A model generated the notes under the pieces. The model worked only from the letters and a program-made list of their open reading frames with translations. It was not told where the DNA came from and searched no databases. Position numbers and translations under genes: made by a program. 11,108 bases of DNA, from assembly GCA_035628035.1 (NCBI GenBank), contig DASPKS010000230.1, positions 1 to 11,108 on the forward strand, written 5' to 3'. Source of the DNA: DASPKS01 sp035628035 (GTDB taxonomy: Bacteria > Bacteroidota > Rhodothermia > Rhodothermales > Rubricoccaceae). Shown in pieces: positions 6,483-11,108 of the stretch (its first letter is position 1; every line of letters starts with the position of its first letter).

Positions 6483-9400
6483 GTGGTTCCTGTTTCCCTC
6501 CGGCTGAACAACTTCCTCTCCTACGGCACCGCCGCTGGGGAGCTCGACTTCCAGCACATCGCCGTGGCCTGCCTTTCGGGCGGGAACGGGCAGGGGAAGT
6601 CCGCCCTCCTCGACGCGATGACGTGGGCGATCTGGGGCGAGGCGCGGAAGTCGAGCGGAGCCCAGAAGCCCGACGAGGAGCTCCTCCGGGTCGGCGCGCG
6701 CGAGATGGAGGTGGAGTTCGTGTTCGACGTGGAGGGGACGCGGTACCGCATCCGCCGCTCGTACTACCGCACGGCCTCGGGGAAGACCACCAAGCCCGGC
6801 CTCGAATTCCAGGTCTACGACCCCGACGCCGGCGACTACAAGCCGCTCACCGCCGACAACGTCCGCGCCACGCAGGCCGAGATCGAGCGGCGCGTCGGGC
6901 TCGACTACGCGACGTTCATCAACGCCTCGTTCCTCCTCCAGGGGCGCTCCGACGAGTTCACACGGAAGAAGCCGACCGAGCGGAAGGAGATCCTCGGCCG
7001 CATCCTCGGGCTGGAGCGGTACGACCGCCTGGCGCTGGCGGCCAGCCAACACTACGCCGACGCGAAAGAAAGAACCGACCGGTTGCAGGCGGACATCGAG
7101 CGGCTTACGCTCGCCGTTGAGGGCGAGGCTGGATGGAAGCAGGAGCACGAGGAGACGAAGGCGCTGTGCGAACGGCTCTCGCAGGAGCTGGCCGACCTGA
7201 GGCGGGAGGAGCGCGGCCTCGCCGAGCGCCTCCAGGCGCTCGACCACGCCGCCCGCCAGGCCGACGCCCACCGCGACGCCCTCCGCCGCCTCGCCGAGCG
7301 CCGCGAAGGCCTCGACGTTGAGGAAGCGACCCTCCGAGCATCCGTGGCCGACGCGGAGGCCCTCGTCGCACGCGCGGCCGAGATCGAGGCCGACTATGAA
7401 CGCCACCAGCGCCTCGATGCCGAGCGGGTCGCCCTCGACGAGAAGGCCGACCTCAAGCGTGGCCTCGACGCGCAGCGTCAGCAGGTACTCCTCGAGCTAG
7501 AGCGGCTCAAGAACGATCTCGAGGTGCGGCTGGCTCGGCATGAGGCCGACCTCCAGGCCACCCGCCGGCGCCTCGACGACCTCGACGCGAGCCTCCGCGA
7601 ACTGCCTGCGCTCCGCACGAAGCACGAGCGCGCCGCCGCGGCCGAGCAGGAGTTCGTCGTGCTCAAGGCCAAACACGAAGCGCGGCGCCGTCTCGTCGAG
7701 CGGATGGATCAGCTCACGAAGCAGCTCGACGGCGAGGCCAACCAGCTCCGGGGCCGCCTCAACACCCTCCGCCTCCAGCTCCAGCAGGCCGACGAGGCAC
7801 CGGCGCCTGATTCCCTGCGCGCGAAGCTGGCTGAGCTGGCGCAGGAAGTCGAGGTGGTTACCGCACTGCGCGCAGAGCTGGAGACCGTGCAAGAAGCGGG
7901 CACCGCACACAAGGCCCGGCTCGACGCCCTCACGCACGAGCGCGAGCGGCTGATGAAAGACGTCGAGGCCATCGAGGCTCGCCGGGCGCGATTGCACGAG
8001 GTCGACGAAGAGACATGCCCGACGTGCGGCACGCCGCTCACCGACGATCATCGGCATACCGTCGATGCGACGTATGCACGCGAGCGGGTCGCCATCGAGG
8101 AGCGGCTGTCGGCGCTCGAGGCAGAGGCCACGCGGCATGAGACCGAGCGCGCGGCGCTCCGCGAGCACTACAAAATGCTCAGGGTCCGTCTCGACGCAAA
8201 GAACGGGGTCGTAGAGGAGCGCGCGCGCGCCGAGGCCCTCCTGCGGCAGCGAGAGGAGGGGCTCCAGCGGCACGAGGCGCTGGCGAAGGAGTGCGCCCAG
8301 CTTGAGCGGGTGCTGGAAGGGGAGACGTTCGGCCTGGAGCGCCGTGCGGAGCTGACCCGCCTGCACGACCAGCTCGCCTCGGAGCCCTTCGACGAAGCTC
8401 GGTTCGAGCAGGTGCGCGTCGAGGCCGCGCAGCGGGCGCACTGGGAAGGCGAGCTGCGCCGGTTGGAGGCGTATGCGGCCGAGCGTGAGAGCGTGGCCGC
8501 GCGCATTCGGCGCTTGGAGGAGCAGGCGCGCGAGGTACGTGAGGACCTCGCCCAGCACCGGACGCTCGCACCCGCTCGCCAGAAGCTCGACGCGCTCGAT
8601 CGCCAGCTCGCGACGGTCGGCTACGACGGCGCGCGCCACGAAGCCGTCCGGCAGGCGCTCGCCGCGCTGGCCGAAGCGCCCCGCACCTACCTCCGGCTCG
8701 CCGAGGCGCAGCGCAACCTGGGCGAGTGGGCCCGCCGCCTCGACCGGCTGGCCACCGAGCGGGCCGGGATGCTCGAGGAGGAGAAAATGAATACGGCGTC
8801 GCTCGCCGCCATCGAAGCCACCATCGCCGAGCGGCCAGCGCTCGCCGCTGCGCGCGACGAGCGGGTGACGGCGGTGGCGGCGGCCGAGCAGCGGCTGCAC
8901 GAGACGCGCTCGCGTCTCGGCGGGCTGGTCGAGCGGTTGGAGCGGTGCGCGCAGGACCGGGCCACGCTCAAGCGCATCAAGGAGGAGCACCGCGAGGCCA
9001 AGCAGCAGCAGGCGATCTATCGCCACCTCCGCACCGCGTTCGGCAAGCACGGCATCCCATCGCTCATCATCGAAGAGGCGCTGCCGGAGATCCAGGACCG
9101 CGCGAACACGCTTCTCGACCGGCTCTCGGGCGGGCGCACGCGGGTGATCCTCGAAACGCTCAAGGACAAGAAGACGGGCGGGACGAAGGAGACCCTCGAC
9201 ATCAAGATCACCGACGAGTCCGGCTCGGCGCGGGCCTACGAGACGTTCTCAGGGGGGGAGGCCTTCCGCATCAACTTCGCCTTGCGAATCGCGCTCTCCC
9301 AGCTCCTCGCCGAGCGTGCCGGGGTGCGTGTCCGCACGCTCGTCATCGATGAGGGGTTCGGGACACAGGACCGCGAGGGCGTACAGAACCTCGTACAGTC

Positions 9401-9539
9401 CATCCACGCCATCCAGAACGACTTCGACAAGATCCTCGTCATCACCCACCTCGACGAGCTCAAGGACGCGTTCCCCGTGCGGATCGAGGTAACGAAGAAA
9501 CCCGTTGAGGGGTCGACGTTCGAGGTGCTGGGGGTCTAA
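6483..9539 (+). CDS. sbcC: SbcC/Rad50-type SMC-like ATPase (nuclease complex subunit)
   Basis: The 1018-residue protein (E. coli SbcC is 1048) is an SMC-like ATPase that, in complex with the SbcD nuclease, opens and trims DNA ends and hairpins in the cytoplasm. The N-terminal half of the ATPase has a Walker A G-G-N-G-Q-G-K-S at residues 33-40 and a Q-loop L-L-Q-G-R at about 151-155. Long charged coiled-coil arms (about 190-500 and 525-830) flank a zinc hook C-P-T-C at 512-515, almost exactly mid-protein, which dimerises Rad50-type proteins through zinc. The C-terminal half carries the signature F-S-G-G-E at 922-926, Walker B L-V-I-D-E with D956-E957, a D-loop G-T-Q-D at 960-963 and a switch histidine (I-T-H) at 989. 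All key residues are present, so it should be active. The start is a GTG at 6483 giving V-P-V-S-L-R-L-N-N-F, which fits the family; GTG at 6462 is possible. A purine-rich AGGG lies 9 bases upstream. No sbcD is seen in the window. Confidence 0.95.
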   Translation: MVPVSLRLNNFLSYGTAAGELDFQHIAVACLSGGNGQGKSALLDAMTWAIWGEARKSSGAQKPDEELLRVGAREMEVEFVFDVEGTRYRIRRSYYRTASGKTTKPGLEFQVYDPDAGDYKPLTADNVRATQAEIERRVGLDYATFINASFLLQGRSDEFTRKKPTERKEILGRILGLERYDRLALAASQHYADAKERTDRLQADIERLTLAVEGEAGWKQEHEETKALCERLSQELADLRREERGLAERLQALDHAARQADAHRDALRRLAERREGLDVEEATLRASVADAEALVARAAEIEADYERHQRLDAERVALDEKADLKRGLDAQRQQVLLELERLKNDLEVRLARHEADLQATRRRLDDLDASLRELPALRTKHERAAAAEQEFVVLKAKHEARRRLVERMDQLTKQLDGEANQLRGRLNTLRLQLQQADEAPAPDSLRAKLAELAQEVEVVTALRAELETVQEAGTAHKARLDALTHERERLMKDVEAIEARRARLHEVDEETCPTCGTPLTDDHRHTVDATYARERVAIEERLSALEAEATRHETERAALREHYKMLRVRLDAKNGVVEERARAEALLRQREEGLQRHEALAKECAQLERVLEGETFGLERRAELTRLHDQLASEPFDEARFEQVRVEAAQRAHWEGELRRLEAYAAERESVAARIRRLEEQAREVREDLAQHRTLAPARQKLDALDRQLATVGYDGARHEAVRQALAALAEAPRTYLRLAEAQRNLGEWARRLDRLATERAGMLEEEKMNTASLAAIEATIAERPALAAARDERVTAVAAAEQRLHETRSRLGGLVERLERCAQDRATLKRIKEEHREAKQQQAIYRHLRTAFGKHGIPSLIIEEALPEIQDRANTLLDRLSGGRTRVILETLKDKKTGGTKETLDIKITDESGSARAYETFSGGEAFRINFALRIALSQLLAERAGVRVRTLVIDEGFGTQDREGVQNLVQSIHAIQNDFDKILVITHLDELKDAFPVRIEVTKKPVEGSTFEVLGV

Positions 9540-9551
9540 CGGGGCAGACCG

Positions 9552-10472
9552 TTATTGCAAGGTTCGAAATCGACGAATCAGGAGCAGCCCGGCGAGGATG
9601 AGCGTGCCCCCACCCACCTGCGCTACCGTGATCGGCTCCCTCAACAAGACCAATCCGGCGAGGAGGGCGACGAGGGGGACGAGGTAGGAGAAGGCCGACG
9701 TTTGAGCGGCCCCGACGTGGCGGATGCCCGCGTTCCAGATGGCGTAGGCGAGCCCTGTCGAGAGGCCACCCGAGAAGAGGAGGGCCGCCCACGTCCAGCC
9801 GTCCACCCGCGCCCAGTCGGTTTCATCCCACGTGGCGAGGCCGAGCGCGGCCAGCACGGGCAGCGCCACGGTAACGCTGTGGAACGAGAGGCTGACGGCC
9901 GACACGCCCCGCTGCAGGAGCGGCCGCGAGACGAGGGTGTACCCCGCCCAGACCATCGAAGAGGCGAGCATCATCCCATTGCCGACGAGGGCTTCCCCGG
10001 AGAGGTCAAGCCCTTCCTCATCGGCGCCCACGACGACGGCTACGCCGGTAAGGCAGAGCGCGAAGCCGACCCACGCGCCCGCTCGAAGGCGCTCGTGGCC
10101 GAGCGTGTGGCTCAGCAGCGCCACCCACAGCGGGGAGGAGGCGATGAGGAGCGAAGCGCTCCCGGCCGAGGTTTTCCCCACGCCGAGGATGAAGATGCAT
10201 TGGTACGCGGCGTGGCCGAGGAGCCCCAGCGCAAGCACGTACCCGAAGCCCGCCTGCCAGGGCGCGAGCCACGACGCCTCCTGCTTCCGCGCCTCGGCCA
10301 AAGCCAGCCCACCGAGCACACCCGCCGACACCACGAACCGGAACAGGTTCACCGTGAAGGGATGCATCGCCGCCAGCGGTATCTTGATGACGGCGAAGTT
10401 GAGCCCCCAGAAGAGCACCACGAGGAGGAGCCCGGCGTCGTAGCGCCAGGCAGGGGCGGGGCGAGGCGGCAA
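9552..10472 (-). CDS. DMT-superfamily (EamA) transporter
   Basis: The 306-residue integral membrane protein has the two-EamA-domain layout of the drug/metabolite transporter superfamily, with about ten transmembrane helices. Helix 1 begins near residue 13 (A-G-L-L-L-V-V-L-F-W-G-L-N-F-A), where the W-G-x-N-F motif is typical of EamA proteins. The first repeat covers about residues 12-148 and the second about 163-300, the latter with S-M-V-W-A-G-Y-T and P-L-V-A-L-L-A-G-L-V-L-L-R-E-P-I-T near the C-terminus, again a strong EamA signature. Family members export or import amino acids, metabolites or drugs; the substrate cannot be told from sequence. The likely start is a TTG at 10470-10472; no ATG or GTG lies near the expected N-terminus, and another TTG 13 codons upstream is possible, so the start is uncertain. 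The gene converges on sbcC (12 bases between stops) and is divergent from the MerR-type gene 79 bases away, which might regulate it, although no evidence shows this directly. Confidence 0.9.
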   Translation of the reverse strand: MPPRPAPAWRYDAGLLLVVLFWGLNFAVIKIPLAAMHPFTVNLFRFVVSAGVLGGLALAEARKQEASWLAPWQAGFGYVLALGLLGHAAYQCIFILGVGKTSAGSASLLIASSPLWVALLSHTLGHERLRAGAWVGFALCLTGVAVVVGADEEGLDLSGEALVGNGMMLASSMVWAGYTLVSRPLLQRGVSAVSLSFHSVTVALPVLAALGLATWDETDWARVDGWTWAALLFSGGLSTGLAYAIWNAGIRHVGAAQTSAFSYLVPLVALLAGLVLLREPITVAQVGGGTLILAGLLLIRRFRTLQ

Positions 10473-10490
10473 GCCGAAAGCGGAGCAGCG

Positions 10491-10505
10491 GTTGGCCGCT
10501 CCAAC
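10491..10505. promoter_or_regulatory. Possible operator dyad between transporter and MerR-type gene
   Basis: A perfect inverted repeat, GTTGG-5 bases-CCAAC, lies in the 79-base divergent region; it overlaps a second small dyad AGCGG/CCGCT at 10487-10500. MerR proteins bind dyads in their own promoter regions, so an operator is conceivable, but dyads this short arise by chance in GC-rich DNA. Confidence 0.2.
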
Positions 10506-10519
10506 GTCGTCCTCCCGCC

Positions 10520-10531
10520 GGGGTTCACCCC
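10520..10531. promoter_or_regulatory. Possible second dyad upstream of MerR-type gene
   Basis: GGGGT-TC-ACCCC forms a 12-base dyad ending 20 bases before the MerR-type ATG. It could be an autoregulatory site or simply chance; nothing independent supports it. Confidence 0.15.
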
Positions 10532-10551
10532 CGCTGCAGCACCGACGTACG

Positions 10552-10887
10552 ATGCCCGAGGGGATCCGAAAGCTCTACTACTCCATCAGCGAGGTCAGCG
10601 CGCGGACCGGGCTGAAACCGCACGTCCTTCGCTTCTGGGAAACGGAGTTCCCTGACCTCCAGCCGCGGAAGAACCGCGCGGGGAACCGGATCTACACCGA
10701 GCGCGACATCGCCCTCGTCGAGCGGATCCAGCACCTCCTTCGCAACGAGAAGTACACGCTGGAGGGCGCGCGGAAGGCGCTCGAGCGGGAGCGCGTGCCC
10801 GAGCGGGAGGACGGCGAGACGTGGCGGGAGGACCTCCGCCGGCTCCGTGCATTCCTAGAGGAGATGTTGCGACGGCTCCCTGCGTAG
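10552..10887 (+). CDS. MerR-family transcriptional regulator (short, no effector domain)
   Basis: The 111-residue protein carries an N-terminal winged helix-turn-helix of MerR type. The first helices read Y-Y-S-I-S-E-V-S-A-R-T-G at residues 9-20, the recognition region L-R-F-W-E at 26-30, and the wing G-N-R-I-Y-T-E-R-D at 44-52, followed by helices Y-T-L-E-G-A-R-K-A-L at 68-77. The C-terminus is a short charged helix (R-L-R-A-F-L-E-E-M-L) and lacks the cysteine or ligand-binding domain of metal- or drug-sensing MerR proteins. Small MerR-like proteins of this pattern are common in Bacteroidota, but their regulon is poorly known. The ATG at 10552 was chosen because family members start just before K-L-Y-Y-S; a longer TTG-initiated frame upstream is unlikely. 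No clear Shine-Dalgarno site precedes it. It is divergent from the DMT transporter and immediately upstream of tRNA-Pro. It could control its own promoter or the transporter; this is inference. Confidence 0.88.
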   Translation: MPEGIRKLYYSISEVSARTGLKPHVLRFWETEFPDLQPRKNRAGNRIYTERDIALVERIQHLLRNEKYTLEGARKALERERVPEREDGETWREDLRRLRAFLEEMLRRLPA

Positions 10888-10898
10888 GGGTATCTTTC
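10866..10898 (+). promoter_or_regulatory. Bacteroidota-type promoter for tRNA-Pro
   Basis: TATCTTTC at 10891-10898 matches seven of eight positions of TAnnTTTG, and GTTG at 10866-10869 sits 21 bases upstream, near the -33 TTTG of the Bacteroidota housekeeping promoter. The expected start, about 5 bases beyond the -7 element, leaves a short leader before the tRNA at 10909. The same bases also give a weaker sigma-70 reading (TTGCGA, 18 bases, TATCTT). The -33 element lies within the last codons of the MerR-type gene. Confidence 0.5.
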
Positions 10899-10908
10899 CA
10901 GCCCTAAA

Positions 10909-10982
10909 CGGGTAGTGGCGCAGCCCGGTAGCGCGCCTGCATGGGGTGCAGGAGGTCGTGGGTTCGAATCCCGCCTACCCGA
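10909..10982 (+). tRNA. tRNA-Pro (anticodon GGG)
   Basis: The 74-base cloverleaf is complete. The acceptor stem CGGGTAG pairs with CTACCCG (10975-10981), and the discriminator is A at 10982. The D-arm carries GCGC and a GGTA-containing loop. The anticodon stem CCTGC/GCAGG encloses loop ATGGGGT with anticodon GGG, reading proline CCC and CCU codons. The T-arm GTGGG/CCCGC closes the invariant TTCGAAT loop. The 3' CCA is not encoded (CCC follows), so it must be added by the CCA-adding enzyme. The unusual first base C1 pairing with G72 is typical for bacterial tRNA-Pro. It has its own promoter and is followed by an intrinsic terminator 4 bases later. Confidence 0.97.
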
Positions 10983-10986
10983 CCCG

Positions 10987-11023
10987 GCCCGGCTTCTCTG
11001 GAGAGGCCGGGCTTCTCTATTTT
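10987..11023 (+). terminator. Rho-independent terminator after tRNA-Pro
   Basis: GCCCGGC at 10987-10993 pairs with GCCGGGC at 11006-11012, and the inner TTCTC pairs with GAGAG (one T-G wobble), giving a stem of about 11-12 pairs around a tiny loop. It is followed by a T-rich tail, TTCTCTATTTT. It closes transcription of the tRNA and perhaps read-through from the MerR-type gene, and isolates the next gene. Confidence 0.9.
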
Positions 11024-11045
11024 AGAGCGCCCTTCTTATCCGGCC

Positions 11046-11108
11046 ATGTCTGACCCCCTCCCGGCCTCCTCGTTTGAGGCTGACCTTCGCGCGCTTCGCG
11101 AAGCGCGC
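11046..11108 (+). CDS. Start of a gene, possibly RodZ-like helix-turn-helix protein (3' truncated)
   Basis: An ATG at 11046 opens a frame of 21 codons running to the window edge. The product begins M-S-D-P-L-P-A-S-S-F and continues with E-A-D-L-R-A-L-R-E-A-R. The F-x-x-x-L-R-x-x-R-E-A-R pattern is how many RodZ-like and other Xre-type helix-turn-helix proteins begin (first helix of the DNA-binding fold). This is too short to be sure of the family. No clear Shine-Dalgarno site precedes it. The strong terminator at 10987-11023 separates it from the tRNA, so it needs its own promoter within the short gap, where none is obvious. Confidence 0.5.
   Translation, partial: MSDPLPASSFEADLRALREAR

Noticed and set aside
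7497..9050. 517-codon open frame on the minus strand inside sbcC
   Set aside because: Antisense shadow of the GC-rich, strongly codon-biased sbcC gene; its translation shows no domain and sbcC is clearly intact.
9533..9550. Hairpin GGTCT/AGACC between the sbcC and transporter stops
   Set aside because: Five-pair stem with an 8-base loop and no T-tract; too weak to call a terminator.

Overview
The window is GC-rich chromosomal DNA, with third codon positions mostly G or C. It looks like a high-GC member of the Bacteroidota/Rhodothermota group (a Rhodothermia-like bacterium). This placement is an inference. It rests on outer-membrane proteins of the PD40-propeller/Omp85 type, a short MerR-like regulator of the kind common in Bacteroidota, a tRNA promoter resembling the Bacteroidota TTG/TAnnTTTG pattern, mostly weak Shine-Dalgarno sites, and a tRNA without an encoded CCA. 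No mobile element, CRISPR array, phage gene or recognisable defence island is visible.

Layout. (1) Positions 1-3625, plus strand: a tightly packed three-gene envelope operon. It holds the 3' part of a PD40 beta-propeller/Omp85-type beta-barrel protein, then 5 bases later a PQQ-propeller (BamB-like) lipoprotein, then, with a 4-base ATGA overlap, a PEGA-domain protein with a signal peptide and two C-terminal membrane segments. (2) Positions 3661-5067, minus strand: a secreted diheme c-type cytochrome with an unusual C-terminal beta-rich extension. (3) Positions 5068-5341: divergent intergenic region with an exact TATAAT on the minus strand and a possible TAnnTTTG-like element ahead of yqeY. (4) Positions 5342-9539, plus strand: yqeY, cvpA and sbcC in series. 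SbcC is a full-length SMC-like ATPase with a central zinc hook, but no sbcD is present here. (5) Positions 9552-10472, minus strand: a DMT/EamA-family transporter, convergent with sbcC. (6) Positions 10552-10887, plus strand: a small MerR-family DNA-binding protein divergent from the transporter, followed by tRNA-Pro(GGG) with its own promoter and a strong intrinsic terminator. (7) Positions 11046 to the end: the first 21 codons of a gene that may encode a RodZ-like helix-turn-helix protein.

How they fit together. The first three genes probably work jointly in the outer membrane and periplasm, in surface or assembly functions. The cytochrome is an isolated electron-transfer gene. yqeY, cvpA and sbcC are housekeeping-type genes that may be co-transcribed. 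No clear undescribed system was found. The strongest candidates for follow-up are the envelope cassette and the cytochrome with its unexplained C-terminal domain.
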